Shown piece after piece: positions 51,829-62,129 of a stretch of DNA of 64,000 nucleotides. The stretch is from Verrucomicrobia bacterium LW23. GTDB lineage: Bacteria > Verrucomicrobiota > Verrucomicrobiia > Methylacidiphilales > UBA1321. The notes under the pieces are model-generated. The model saw only the letters and a list, made by a program, of their open reading frames with translations, searched no databases and was not told the origin of the DNA. The number at the start of each line of letters is the position of its first letter. The first letter of the stretch is position 1. The translations under genes were made by a program, and so were the position numbers. The DNA lies in NCBI GenBank assembly GCA_003054695.1, contig QAZA01000039.1, positions 186,001-250,000 on the forward strand, written 5' to 3'.

Positions 51829-52911
51829 TTAGTCACCGTAGGACCACTTGGGGCGGCGCTCAATTTCGTCGATCTGCGTCTCCGGTGCAAAGATGTCGTC
51901 GAACACTTCTTCCAGCTCCGGATCGGGGGAGTTGAGGGCGAACTCGTAGGCTTCCTTCACCTCGGCGCCCACGCTGGCTTCGATGTCGTCGTAATCCTTC
52001 TCGGTAATGCTGCCGTCGTCGATAAGGCGCTGCTTGTAAATCTCGATCGGGTCGCGCTTGCGCTGCTGCTCTTCCTCGTCCTTGCTGCGGTATTTGCGCG
52101 GGTCCGTCATGGAGTGGCCGCGGTAGCGGTACGCTCGGATTTCCATGATGCTGGGGAGGCTTTCGGTGCGGGCCAGGTTAACGGCCTCGGCCGTCTTGGC
52201 GCGCACGTCGTCCACGTCCATGCCGTTGGCCACAATGCCGGCCATGTCGTAGCCGCTGGCACGCTTCACGAGCGGATCGCCGGCGGAGGAACGGGCGACG
52301 CTGGTGCCCATGGCGTACAGGTTATTCTCGATGATGTAGATGACCGGCACCTTCCACAGCGCGGCGATGTTCAGGGACTCATGGAACACGCCCTGGTTAA
52401 TCGCGCCGTCGCCCAGGTAACAGAGGGTGACGCGGTTGGTGTTGGTGTACTTTTGGGCAAAAGCGAGGCCCAGGCCCAGGGGCGTCTGGCCGCCGACGAT
52501 GCCGTGGCCGCCGTAAAAGTGCTTCGACTTATCAAAGAAATGCATGGACCCGCCCTTGCCTTTGGAGCAGCCGGTGGCTTTGCCCAAAAGTTCGGCCATG
52601 CAAGCCTTGGGACACATTCCCCGGGCTAACGCATGGCCGTGGTCACGGTACGCCGTAATGACGGCGTCGTCGCGGTTGATGACGGATTCGGTACCTACCG
52701 CAATGGCCTCCTGGCCACTGTATACGTGGCAAAAGCCGCGAATCTGCTGGCGCAGGTAGGCCTGCTCAGCCTGCTCTTCAAAACGACGGATCAACACCAT
52801 CATGCGCAGCATCCCATGCTTCTGATCGCGCGTGAGTGCGGGAAGCGCGGCGGGCTGAGGTGCCGAGGAAGAGGAGTCTTTGAGCCGTCCAGGTTTGTCT
52901 ACCGTATGCAT
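51829..52911 (-). CDS. pdhA: Pyruvate dehydrogenase E1 alpha subunit
   Basis: 360 residues from the ATG at 52911. The thiamine-diphosphate motif runs from GDGAINQGVFHESLNIAA to YIIENN. Other family blocks are GHGIVGGQTPLGLGLAFAQKY and the phosphorylation-loop region YRYRGHSMTDPRKYRSKDE. It is the acyl-forming half of E1 and acts with PdhB. First gene of the pdh series, 300 bases downstream of gltA on the same strand. Confidence 0.95.
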   Translation of the reverse strand: MHTVDKPGRLKDSSSSAPQPAALPALTRDQKHGMLRMMVLIRRFEEQAEQAYLRQQIRGFCHVYSGQEAIAVGTESVINRDDAVITAYRDHGHALARGMCPKACMAELLGKATGCSKGKGGSMHFFDKSKHFYGGHGIVGGQTPLGLGLAFAQKYTNTNRVTLCYLGDGAINQGVFHESLNIAALWKVPVIYIIENNLYAMGTSVARSSAGDPLVKRASGYDMAGIVANGMDVDDVRAKTAEAVNLARTESLPSIMEIRAYRYRGHSMTDPRKYRSKDEEEQQRKRDPIEIYKQRLIDDGSITEKDYDDIEASVGAEVKEAYEFALNSPDPELEEVFDDIFAPETQIDEIERRPKWSYGD

Positions 52912-53211
52912 ACGAGATAAAAATATGCACGCGCCCTGTGGCGGAATCAAGCGGGAAGCGACGAAGCAAAGCCGATTCTTTGCCCCGGAGCTTCACCCCC
53001 GCATTCGAGGTTATTTCAATCACTTCCCCATCTCGGGGAACGTGGGAGCGTTACCTCCTTTATCCCCACTTAGTGGGGATAAAGGAGGAGGGGAGCCAAA
53101 TGACGACAGCGCTTTGCCTGGGGGTGGCCTTGCTTCAGAAAGCTTGGCGTGGGCAACCCCAGGCTTATGTGGGGGAACGAACTCGACTGCTCCCGCGGGC
53201 GGAACGGTGCG
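52912..53211. other. gltA-pdhA spacer with a strong palindrome
   Basis: No gene. A 35-base near-perfect palindrome lies at 53054-53088. At 53117-53170 a CCTGGGGGTGGCCTTGC stretch pairs loosely with GGGCAACCCCAGGC, resembling the G/C-rich repeats near 44.7 kb. Confidence 0.5.
53054..53088. repeat. 17-bp-arm palindrome between gltA and pdhA
   Basis: The left arm CCTCCTTTATCCCCACT and right arm AGTGGGGATAAAGGAGG pair fully around one base. The core TATCCCCACTTAG also occurs in the repeats at 57431-57443. It may act as a bidirectional terminator of gltA or be a mobile repeat; it lacks a T-run. Confidence 0.75.
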
Positions 53212-54333
53212 TTAGCGCTCCGCGATCGGCACGACCGTCTTGCCGACGGGGAAGCCGACGTAGTCGCTTTGGGGGCGGAAGAGGCGGTTGTCTTTGAGCT
53301 GCTCGAGGATGTGGCCTGTCCAGCCGGCGGTGCGGGCGATGGCGAAGATGGGGGTGAAGAGGTCCTTGGGAATCTCCAGGGAGTGGTAGACCGTTGCGCT
53401 GTAGAAGTCGACGTTGGCGTTGAGGTTCTTCTCCTTCAGCATAATGGCGGCGATGCGCTCGCTCATTTCGATCCACTTGGGCTCGCCCAGCTCCTGCGTA
53501 AGCTTGATGGCCATGGCTTTGAGGTGCGGGGCGCGGGGGTCCAGTACTTTGTAGACGCGGTGGCCGATGCCCATGATCTTTTCCTTTTTGGCCAGCTTGT
53601 CGTACACCCAGGCGTCGACTTTATCGAGGGAGCCGATCTCCTCCAGCATGTCAATAACGGCCTCGTTGGCGCCGCCGTGCAGCGGGCCTTTGAGGGTGCC
53701 GATGGCGGAGGTGATGGCGCTGTAGATATCCGTGAGTGTGGAAATGGTGACGCGGGCGGAGAAGGTGGAGGCGTTGAAGCCGTGGTCCGCGTGCAACACG
53801 TAGGCGATGTCGAGGGTCTTCACCGTCTCAATGCCGGGCTCCTTGCCGGTGAAGAGGTAGAGGAAGCTGGCCGCTTCGTCCAGGTCGGTGCGGATGGGGG
53901 TGAGCTCCAGCCCCTGGCGCGCGCGGTGGAAGTAGGCGGTGATGATGGGGATTTTGGCCAGGATGGAGATGGAGCGCTTGAGGTTGGCGGCGCCGTCGTT
54001 GGCGGGGTCCTCGTCGTACAGGCCCAGCATGCTTACGCCGGTGCGGATGACGTCCATGGGCGCGGCGGTTTTGGGCGCGGCTTTGAGGAAGTCGATAACG
54101 CCCTGGGGCAGGCTGCGGGCGGCGCGCAGGTCGGCTTTCAGGCCGTCCAGCTCGGCCTTGCTGGGCAGCTTGTCGTGCCACAGCAGGTAGGTGATTTCTT
54201 CGAAAGTGACTTTGCCTGCAAGCTCGTTGATATCGTAGCCCGCGTAGACCAGCTGGCCTTCTTTGCCACGCACGTCGCTCAGGCGGGTTTCCGCCGCGAC
54301 AATTCCTTCCAGACCTCTCGAGATTAACGCCAT
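53212..54333 (-). CDS. gltA: Citrate synthase
   Basis: 373 residues from the ATG at 54333. The catalytic triad is H219 (GPLHGGANE), H258 (GIGHRVYK) and D309 (NVDFYS), with the additional HADHGFNASTF block. Length and motifs fit the shorter bacterial citrate synthases of the citrate/2-methylcitrate group. It condenses acetyl-CoA, made by the adjacent pyruvate dehydrogenase, with oxaloacetate. It lies between sucCD upstream and pdhABC downstream on the same strand. Confidence 0.94.
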   Translation of the reverse strand: MALISRGLEGIVAAETRLSDVRGKEGQLVYAGYDINELAGKVTFEEITYLLWHDKLPSKAELDGLKADLRAARSLPQGVIDFLKAAPKTAAPMDVIRTGVSMLGLYDEDPANDGAANLKRSISILAKIPIITAYFHRARQGLELTPIRTDLDEAASFLYLFTGKEPGIETVKTLDIAYVLHADHGFNASTFSARVTISTLTDIYSAITSAIGTLKGPLHGGANEAVIDMLEEIGSLDKVDAWVYDKLAKKEKIMGIGHRVYKVLDPRAPHLKAMAIKLTQELGEPKWIEMSERIAAIMLKEKNLNANVDFYSATVYHSLEIPKDLFTPIFAIARTAGWTGHILEQLKDNRLFRPQSDYVGFPVGKTVVPIAER

Positions 54334-54739
54334 ATTATGTTCTCTTCGTGTGAGTTACGCTGGTGCGGCGAAAAAAATCTCGCCTCGTGTTGTGATAAGT
54401 TGTTAAAGCCAAAAGCTTTATGCTTGCTGCATGGGGGTGGTGCCGGGCATTGCCGGCAACCGGATGGGATCTTTTTGCGGAGCGCAGTTAAACCACTTCT
54501 TAGCGAAAAAAATCGGGAGCAGGAATGGGAATGCAGCTTTTTCCGTGCCATGCTCGGGAAGGAACCCGGTGCTCCGGCATTTTCCGGCGTGGAGAGACGA
54601 TCGCGGAAAACGCCTGAGAGCACGGGGCTCTCATCAAAACTGCCACAAAGGCCGTTTTGGTGCAAAGGAAAGGCTCCTTGTACCGTTGTTATGAGTAAAA
54701 GGAGCCTTTGTCATGCACGTTGCTAATAGTAGGCGGGGC
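54334..54739. other. sucD-gltA spacer
   Basis: 406 bases with no gene. It contains the hairpin at 54669-54709 just after sucD. The A/T-rich part at 54360-54420 on the reverse strand probably holds the gltA promoter, but no clear -35/-10 pair stands out. Confidence 0.45.
54669..54709 (-). terminator. Hairpin downstream of sucD
   Basis: Arms AAAGGCTCCTT (54669-54679) and AAGGAGCCTTT (54699-54709) pair perfectly around a 19-base loop, 30 bases past the sucD stop. Only short T tracts follow, so termination strength is uncertain. Confidence 0.55.
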
Positions 54740-55609
<870 letters not shown>

Positions 55610-55739
55610 AAGTTATTGGGAAAAAGAGTGTTAGTTTAGGAATCAGGATCAAAGGCGCGGCGGGATCACAATCGAACCCGCCCTGCCGCCCACTCCCCAG
55701 CGACGGCTCCCGAAGGGCCGTCAGCTAAAGGGTGCAGCG

Positions 55740-56939
55740 TTACGCTGCTTCAGAGTGCTTCCTGGCGGCAGCCACCACCTTTTTGGCGGCGTCCGTGATG
55801 TCGTCGGCGGCCTCGAGCGGGAGATTGCTCTCCTGCAGGAGCTTTTTGCCGGCGGCCACGTTGGTGCCTTCCAGGCGCACCACGAGCGGCACGGGCAGGT
55901 TCGTCACCTTGACGGCGTTGATGATGCCCTGGGCAATGATGTCGCACTTCATAATGCCGCCAAAGATGTTGACCAGGATGGCCTCCACCTTGGGGTCGGC
56001 TATGAGGATCTTGAACGCCTCGGTTACCTGCTGCTCGCTGGCGCCGCCGCCCACGTCCAGAAAGTTGGCGGGCTTGCCGCCGTAGTACTGGATAATGTCC
56101 ATGGTGGACATGGCCAGGCCCGCGCCGTTGACGAGGCAGGCGATGTTGCCGTCCAGGCCAATGTAGTTGAGGTTGAACTTGCTGGCTTCCACCTCGCGGG
56201 GGTCTTCCTCCGCCACGTCGCGAAATGCCACGATGTCGGGGTGGCGATAGAGCGCGTTGTCGTCAAAGTTAAACTTGGCGTCCAGCGCGTAAACCTTGCC
56301 GTCGGTGGTGACGACCAGCGGGTTGATCTCCAGCAGAGAGCAGTCGCACTCGATAAAAAGCTTGTACAGGGCCAGGAAAAGCTTGCTGGCGGGGGCGATG
56401 TACTTGCCGCCCAGGTTAAGCTGGCTGGCGATGTTTCGCGCCTCGTAGCCCTGCAGGCCCAGCAGCGGGTCCACGCTCAGGCGGATCATCAGCTCCGGGT
56501 TGTGCTCGGCCACTTCCTCAATGTTTACGCCGCCCCTGGTGCTGGCGATGATGACGGGGCCGTGGGTGGCGCGGTCCATCACAATGGCAAAGTAGAGCTC
56601 GCGCTCGATGTCCTTGGCCTCGGCGACGAGCACCTTGTTTACCAGGCGGCCTTCCTCGCCGGTCTGCGCGGTTACCAGGGTCTGGCCCAGCATTTTCTCC
56701 GCCAGTTCGCGGACCTGCCCCGGCGTTTTGGCCAGGTGGACACCGCCCATGAATCCGTTTTTGAACGTGCCTTTGCCGCGTCCGCCGGCGTGAATCTGCG
56801 ACTTGACGACCAGAGTGGTCGCGCCCAGCGCGCGTGCTGCTTCCTCGGCTTCGTCGGGGGTGCTTGCCACCCGGCCAGGAGGAGTGGCCACGCCGAATTT
56901 TTCCATCAACTGCTTGGCCTGGTATTCGTGAATATTCAT
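55740..56939 (-). CDS. sucC: Succinate-CoA ligase beta subunit
   Basis: 399 residues from the ATG at 56939. The ATP-grasp domain shows [44 protein letters not shown] and the C-terminal [17 protein letters not shown] ligase-CoA block. It binds the nucleotide and pairs with SucD. It is the first gene of the reverse-strand central-carbon block; the promoter should lie in 56940-57100, but no clear motif was found. Confidence 0.95.
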   Translation of the reverse strand: MNIHEYQAKQLMEKFGVATPPGRVASTPDEAEEAARALGATTLVVKSQIHAGGRGKGTFKNGFMGGVHLAKTPGQVRELAEKMLGQTLVTAQTGEEGRLVNKVLVAEAKDIERELYFAIVMDRATHGPVIIASTRGGVNIEEVAEHNPELMIRLSVDPLLGLQGYEARNIASQLNLGGKYIAPASKLFLALYKLFIECDCSLLEINPLVVTTDGKVYALDAKFNFDDNALYRHPDIVAFRDVAEEDPREVEASKFNLNYIGLDGNIACLVNGAGLAMSTMDIIQYYGGKPANFLDVGGGASEQQVTEAFKILIADPKVEAILVNIFGGIMKCDIIAQGIINAVKVTNLPVPLVVRLEGTNVAAGKKLLQESNLPLEAADDITDAAKKVVAAARKHSEAA

Positions 56940-57633
56940 GGGGGAGTGTGAATCTGCTGCTGTCAGCGCACGTCTTTTGGCCGAGAGATGTCGCGCGGAT
57001 GGGGAGCCAGTGGCGGGTCACTGCCGGCGGGCCCGCATTCTCCATGCGTCCCGCGTCGAATTCAGAGGCGCACCGGGGAGACTGATGAGGGAAATGTTGC
57101 GCGATGGATGAGGAACGGACCCGGCCGACGCACCGCAGCACGCAGCCAGCCCGCATCTCCAATCCGGCGCAACCTCAACAGCCCCAGCACGTTCCGATCC
57201 CGCATCGCCCATACGCGCCGACTCTTCGGCCAGACTTGCACTCACCAACCTGTCAGAAGGGCTGGAAAGCGTCAAGCCTTGCAGCCGCAGCATTAGCGGA
57301 TTTGATATTTGTACCGCAAAGGTATCCCCGGCCATCGGAGGCAGATTTTATCACGCGAAGGGGGACAAAGCCGCTAAGGGGGGACTTTGCTGGGGGGCTG
57401 TCGCTAAACATGTTCTATCCCCTTCCCCTCTATCCCCACTTAGCGGCTTCGTCCCCCTTAGCGTGATAAATCTGTCTCCGATCTGTCAGAGCAGAGTGGG
57501 ATGGGGATTGTTTCGCGCTAAGGGGGACAAAGCCGCTAAGTGGGGATCGAGGGGGGAGGGGTGCAAAAGGATTGCCTCTTTCGCCATCCATGCCATCATC
57601 GCCGCTTTCCTTATCCACACTCCCTCCCTTTGC
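56940..57633. other. Divergent intergenic region with repeat cluster
   Basis: 694 bases between sucC and the forward-strand isomerase-like gene. Reading frames present in 57018-57466 have no recognisable protein character. Positions 57336-57560 hold three copies of a 30-40-base repeat. The segment 57600-57633 is the leader of the next gene. Confidence 0.5.
57336..57560. repeat. Triple repeat unit, two copies inverted and one direct
   Basis: Unit 1 (57336-57378) and unit 2 (57439-57480) are reverse complements across about 42 bases (CGGAGGCAGATTTTATCACG in unit 1). Unit 3 (57513-57559) repeats CGCTAAGGGGGACAAAGCCG in the same direction as unit 1 and extends into CTAAGTGGGGAT, matching the outer side of unit 2. 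The core ATCCCCACTTAG links this cluster to the palindrome at 53054. Confidence 0.75.
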
Positions 57634-58425
57634 ATGAAAATCCTGTTCCTCAAGACTCTCTGGGGCATGGACGGCCCGCTGCCGGTCCAGCTCGATCGCA
57701 TTGCCGCCGCCGGGTATGACGGCGTGGAAGCGCGCACCCCCTCGTCGCCCGCCGCCGCGCAGGAGTTGCGGCGCGAGACGGAGGCGCGCGGGCTGCGGCT
57801 GGTGTGCCAGGCGTTTCACCAGGACTCCACGGCCGGTATTGAGGCTGATTGCCGGCTGGCCCTGGAGGCCGGCGCCATGCGGGTGGCCATGCAAGGAGGC
57901 GTGGACCGGATGTCGTGGGACGAGGGCTGCCGGTTCCTCGAAGGCACGCTTGCCGCCCGCGAGGCCTCCGGCGCGCGGCTGACGGTGGAGACGCATCGCG
58001 GCTACCTCCTGTTTACGCCGTGGACGACCGCCGCCTACCTGCGGAAGTTTCCCGAGCTGGAAATCACCGCCGACTTCAGCCACTTTGCGTGCGTGTGCGA
58101 GGGCTCGATCCACCGCTGCGCCGATGACATCGCCCTGGCGGCCACCCGCGCCGCGCATGTGCATGCCCGCGTGGGCTTTGCGGAAGGCCCGCAGGTCGCA
58201 GACCCCTCCGCGCCCGAGTACGCCGGCGCCGTGGCCATGCACACCGCCTGGTGGCAGGCCATCGCCGCCGCCCACCGCGCCCGCGGCGAGGAGTTCCTCA
58301 CCATCGACCCCGAGTACGGCCCCGCCGGCTACCTTTGGACACTCCCCCACACCCGCATGCCCGTAGCCGACCAGTGGACCGTGACGCTAAACGCCACCGA
58401 AGCGCTGCGCAAAGCGTTGGCATAG
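57634..58425 (+). CDS. Sugar phosphate isomerase/epimerase-like TIM barrel protein
   Basis: 263 residues from the ATG at 57634; the frame is open further upstream only because it runs through the repeats. It fits the xylose isomerase-like TIM barrel superfamily: AAAGYDGVEARTPSSPAAAQELRRE, LTVETHRGY with a metal-binding Glu, ITADFSHFACVCEG with Asp and His, and LTIDPEYGP near the end. Such proteins isomerise or epimerise sugars or inositols using a divalent metal. The substrate is unknown. Convergent with the DUF4886 gene (20-base gap). Confidence 0.8.
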   Translation: MKILFLKTLWGMDGPLPVQLDRIAAAGYDGVEARTPSSPAAAQELRRETEARGLRLVCQAFHQDSTAGIEADCRLALEAGAMRVAMQGGVDRMSWDEGCRFLEGTLAAREASGARLTVETHRGYLLFTPWTTAAYLRKFPELEITADFSHFACVCEGSIHRCADDIALAATRAAHVHARVGFAEGPQVADPSAPEYAGAVAMHTAWWQAIAAAHRARGEEFLTIDPEYGPAGYLWTLPHTRMPVADQWTVTLNATEALRKALA

Positions 58426-58444
58426 AAGGGGATGGCCAGGGCCG

Positions 58445-59410
58445 CTAAAGCGCTGCAGCAACGCGCTCCGCCGCGGCAAAGCGCGTGCAGGCCTGGTGGG
58501 CGATGGCACGCAGGCTGGCGCATTGCACGGGCGTTAGCTCGGGCGGGACGTAGGTGATGGTTTCCGCGCTGGCGCCGAACAGAGTCTCGAAGAAGACGGC
58601 GCCGGCAAGGTATTTGCCGGCGGGGTTGGCGTGCTTGTAGTCCAGGGCAAGCTGGCGGAAAGGGGCAGGGGAGGCGGGTTCTGAGGCGGCAGGGGGTATT
58701 ACTTCCGCCACAAACCAGCCGATGTTGAGGCTGCCGGGCTGCCGGGGCGCGGCGGTGGGGTTTTCCGCCGCGTAGTCGAACGCCGGGTCGGGGAAGGAGA
58801 AGACCCAGGGTGGCGTGGCGCGCGCAATCTGGAAGGCGAGGCCGGCCGGCACGGTGTCCATGCCGTGCGTGGTGGCGATGCCGGCGCAGGCGTCGCGGAT
58901 GCCCTCGTACATGCTCTGCTGCGTCATGCCGGGTGCGTAGTTGGCGAAGGGGCAGTCCTCGCGGTAGGGCCAGATCTGGTAGGCCAGCAGGCGGGTGGCG
59001 GGGGTGTGGCGCCGCACGGCGTCGACCAGTTGCGTGGTCCAGGGCTCGTAGGTCTCGCTGCGGAAGCTCATCCCGGTGACTTGCTGAAAGCTCACCACAT
59101 CCCAACGCTCCGCGCGAAGTGCCTGCAGCAAAGAGATTTGGGTTGGCGACGCGCCCGCCGCGCCGCCCGTGCCAAAGCCGGCGCGAGGCGGGGAGAACTC
59201 CGTACCGTAGCCGCAGGCGGACGGAGGCGCGGGCTGCCCGGCGGCCTCGGCCTCCTCGCAGGCGATCAGCCCCGCGGCGTGCTGCTCCAGGCTCCAGCCG
59301 CCGATGTTGGCGCCGTAGTGCACCAGCTCGTGTCCCGCCGCGCGCGCCATGGCGGGGAAGTAGGTCATTGCGTCGTTGGAGAGGGAGTTGCCGATGGTAA
59401 GGAACTTCAT
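58445..59410 (-). CDS. DUF4886/SGNH-hydrolase-like protein
   Basis: 321 residues from the ATG at 59410. The opening FLTIGNSLSNDAMTYFPAMA carries the block-I serine of the SGNH fold (GNS). WDVVSFQQVTGMSF and the closing YVPPELTPVQCASLRAIAHQA fit DUF4886 proteins found near polysaccharide-utilisation genes in Bacteroidota, Planctomycetota and Verrucomicrobiota. No signal peptide is evident from this start, although an upstream Met at 59431 exists. It is probably a carbohydrate esterase-like enzyme; activity unproven. Confidence 0.75.
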   Translation of the reverse strand: MKFLTIGNSLSNDAMTYFPAMARAAGHELVHYGANIGGWSLEQHAAGLIACEEAEAAGQPAPPSACGYGTEFSPPRAGFGTGGAAGASPTQISLLQALRAERWDVVSFQQVTGMSFRSETYEPWTTQLVDAVRRHTPATRLLAYQIWPYREDCPFANYAPGMTQQSMYEGIRDACAGIATTHGMDTVPAGLAFQIARATPPWVFSFPDPAFDYAAENPTAAPRQPGSLNIGWFVAEVIPPAASEPASPAPFRQLALDYKHANPAGKYLAGAVFFETLFGASAETITYVPPELTPVQCASLRAIAHQACTRFAAAERVAAAL

Positions 59411-59654
59411 GGGGGTGGGGCGAGTGTACATGAATGCGGCGCCGTGGCGAGCGGGCGGGGACGGGCGCTGACCCGCGCGGGGCGGGACTTTTATCGGCAA
59501 AGTGTAATTTTACCGCAATCGAAATTTAGGCTTGTTTTGATCTCACGATTGAATCACAATTGTCATCCAGTATCAGTCCCTTTACCAGAATAATTACTCT
59601 GGCAACGGGCTCTCTCGTTTGCTTCTTCCCTCCCTCTTCTCTCTCACAAGCTAC

Positions 59655-61808
59655 ATGAAACCAGCTTTTCGCTTCAATTTTGCCGCCGTACGGCGCTTGT
59701 GTTGCGCGGCCGCGGTCGCGCTCTCCATATCACTCGGGGCTCACACGTCCCTGGCTCAGGGCGTTGTGCCGGAAACGGACCCCGCGCCGGAGGGCAAAGT
59801 GCCCGAGATGGTGCCGGCCCTGCGCGGCAAGCACCCGCGCCTGCTGCTCAACGCCGCCACGCTGCCCAAACTGCGCGCGTTCTACAACAGCCCCGACGGG
59901 GAGCCGTGGCGCAAAAAGATAGAAGCCTACAACGCCGCCAGTCAGCCTCCCAAAGCGGGCGAAGTCAAGTTCCTGACGGACGCCACCGACGCCCAGCGCC
60001 AGGGTCTGTGGAAGCTGCCGACCACCGCCCTGCACTACCTGATGACCGGCGACGAGAAGTCCCTGGCCAACGCCAAGGGCTTTCTGGAGCTGTTCCTCTC
60101 CCTGCCCAACTGGGAGACCGGCGGCGAGCGGGACAGCGGTATGGGCGCGGCCAACATCATGATCGGCGCCGCGCTGGCTTACGACTGGATCTACGACAAG
60201 CTCGACCCCGATTTTCGCTCCAAATTCCGGGACAAGCTGCTCTACCACGCCCGCGCCATGTACCACGGCGGCCACCTCAAAAAGAACACCGAAGCCAAGC
60301 ACTACTGGCAAAACGATCCGGCCAACAACCACCGCTGGCACCGCAACGCCGGCCTCACCCTGTCCATCCTGGCCATTTACGAGAACAAGCCGGAGGAGCA
60401 GTGGATTTTGCAGCAAGCCATTAAGGATCTGGAGTTTGTGAAGGAATGGCTGCCGCATGACGGCACCTGCCACGAAGGCCCGCTTTACCTTACCTTTGGC
60501 GGCAATCACCTCACGCTGGCGTTCGACGCCGCCGACCAGTGCCTGGGCACGGACCTGATGCAGGCGCCTTACTTTAAAGCCACCGGCGTGCACCGCACCC
60601 ACGTGCTGCGCCCCGGGTTGAAGGACGTGCTTCCGTTTGGAGACTGCGGCAGCGGCTCCGTGGGGGGCTATAACAACTTCTTCCTCAAGGCGGCCAGCCT
60701 TAACCAGCAGGCGGACGTGAAGGACGCGCTGATGCGCATGCTGGAGAAGGACCCGAAGTCCTTTGAGTTCGGCTGGTTCTCCCTGCTGTGGGATGACCCG
60801 GCGCTCAAGCGTGGCAACATCGAGAAGCTGCCCACCTCCTCGTTCTCGCCCGACATCGGCTTTGCCACCATGCGCGAGAGCTGGGGCGACGACGCCGTGG
60901 CCGCGGCCTTTAAGTGCGGCCCCTTTGGCGGGTACGATCTGAACCGCTACGCCGCCGGCAAAAACTACATTAACGTGGCGCACGACGATCCCGACGCCAA
61001 CATGTTCCTTATTGCGATGGGCGACGAACTGGTGGCCGCCAACGACGGCTACAGCAAGCGCAAGTCCTCCAGAAACCACAACACCATCCTCATTAACGGC
61101 ACGGGCCAGATGAGCAAGGGCCGCCCCGACGGCGGCGAGTGGAGCCAGCCCGCCGTGGGGGGCGCCGACATGACCAAAATGGGCGTGGTGACCTCCTACC
61201 GCGATAACGGCGCCGTGGTGGCCGTGGAGGGCGAGGCCTCCGGCTCCTACCTGCCGCTCAAAGGCAAGCGCCCCGGTCTCGATCGCTTCCGCCGCACGAT
61301 GGTGTGGGTCAAAGGCGGCTACATCCTGCTTATTGACGACATCCGCGCCCCGTCTGAGGTGGATGTGGACTGGCTGGTGCAGGGCAAAGCGCTGGATGCC
61401 GCCGACGAGAAGGAAGGCCGCTTTGTGCTGAAAAGCGGCGCCAAAGAGTGCTCCTTCCAGATTGTAGCCGACAAGCCGCTCACCTTCGCCATCCAGGACT
61501 CCCCCGCCGACCACCGCGCCAAACCCATGGGCCTGAAGCAGTTGAAGGCCAACTCCAAGACACAGACCCTGCGCGTGGCCAGCGTGTTTAACCCCTGGAC
61601 GAAAAAGAACCTGAGCGTGAGCCTGGCCCCCGGAGCCTCCCCCGACGAAGCCACCATCCGCGTCGACGGCGAAGGCATCGCGGACACCTGGCAGTGGAAA
61701 GCCGGCCCCGGCCAGTTCGGCGCCGGCACCATCAGCGGCACCCGCACCTCCGGCGACAAAGCCGGCTTCCCCTTCAGGATGGACGCCAGCAACATCCCGC
61801 CGAAGTAG
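59655..61808 (+). CDS. Secreted heparinase II/III-like protein
   Basis: 717 residues from the ATG at 59655. Signal peptide (RRLCCAAAVALSISLGAHTSLAQ). The mature part opens with KHPRLLLNAATLPKLRAF, followed by an alpha/alpha-toroid-like domain (TALHYLMTGDEKSLANAKGFLELF, AAALAYDWIYD-like helix, HRWHRNAGLTLSILA), the GTCHEGPLYLTFGGNH region, and then a beta-sandwich (NHNTILINGTGQ, FRRTMVWVKGGYILLIDDIR) of the heparinase II/III C-terminal type. Likely a periplasmic or extracellular uronic-acid polysaccharide lyase. The neighbouring isomerase and esterase-like genes suggest a small polysaccharide-use locus. Confidence 0.82.
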   Translation: MKPAFRFNFAAVRRLCCAAAVALSISLGAHTSLAQGVVPETDPAPEGKVPEMVPALRGKHPRLLLNAATLPKLRAFYNSPDGEPWRKKIEAYNAASQPPKAGEVKFLTDATDAQRQGLWKLPTTALHYLMTGDEKSLANAKGFLELFLSLPNWETGGERDSGMGAANIMIGAALAYDWIYDKLDPDFRSKFRDKLLYHARAMYHGGHLKKNTEAKHYWQNDPANNHRWHRNAGLTLSILAIYENKPEEQWILQQAIKDLEFVKEWLPHDGTCHEGPLYLTFGGNHLTLAFDAADQCLGTDLMQAPYFKATGVHRTHVLRPGLKDVLPFGDCGSGSVGGYNNFFLKAASLNQQADVKDALMRMLEKDPKSFEFGWFSLLWDDPALKRGNIEKLPTSSFSPDIGFATMRESWGDDAVAAAFKCGPFGGYDLNRYAAGKNYINVAHDDPDANMFLIAMGDELVAANDGYSKRKSSRNHNTILINGTGQMSKGRPDGGEWSQPAVGGADMTKMGVVTSYRDNGAVVAVEGEASGSYLPLKGKRPGLDRFRRTMVWVKGGYILLIDDIRAPSEVDVDWLVQGKALDAADEKEGRFVLKSGAKECSFQIVADKPLTFAIQDSPADHRAKPMGLKQLKANSKTQTLRVASVFNPWTKKNLSVSLAPGASPDEATIRVDGEGIADTWQWKAGPGQFGAGTISGTRTSGDKAGFPFRMDASNIPPK

Positions 61809-62129
61809 TCGGCGGGAGGCAGGGCCGCGTTGCCGGTCGGAATGCTGAACCAAGGGCTCGGGGCCGGTACCCGGGCCCTTCTGCTCATTAATCGCAAGTT
61901 GTTCATGGAAAATGAGTTGGGTGTTCATCATTTTCCCTCCCTTCATCTCCTCTCTTAAACTTGGTGACTTGGTGGTTAGAATTTTCTTCGCACAGGACCA
62001 GCGAATGGAGCGGAACGAGGGAGATTAACCACCAAGGCACAAAGGCACCAAGTTTCGGATTGTGAGCGGCCACCGGAATTCATTGTTTTGTATAGGCATT
62101 CGCGGCGCGGGGGCTTAGATTAGAGGGGT
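61809..62129. other. Gap upstream of dnaE with an inverted repeat
   Basis: 321 bases without a gene. Positions 61957-62056 hold an imperfect inverted repeat described separately. The last 40 bases before dnaE contain a GAGGGG ribosome-binding site. Confidence 0.5.
61957..62056. repeat. Inverted repeat of the CCACCAAGGCACAAAG type
   Basis: The left arm AAACTTGGTGACTTGGTGGT (61957-61976) and right arm TTAACCACCAAGGCACAAAG (62025-62044), followed by GCACCAAGTTTC, pair with a deletion of several bases in the left arm. The inner 45 bases are not conserved. Confidence 0.65.

Noticed and set aside
57018-57335. Possible small gene on the reverse strand upstream of sucC
   Set aside because: Composition is unbiased, there is no ribosome-binding site and no family likeness, and it ends in the repeat cluster.
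59745-59765. CACACGTCCCTGGC in the heparinase-like signal peptide as a repeat copy
   Set aside because: Only a half-site matches and the codons are explained by an ordinary signal-peptide cleavage region.
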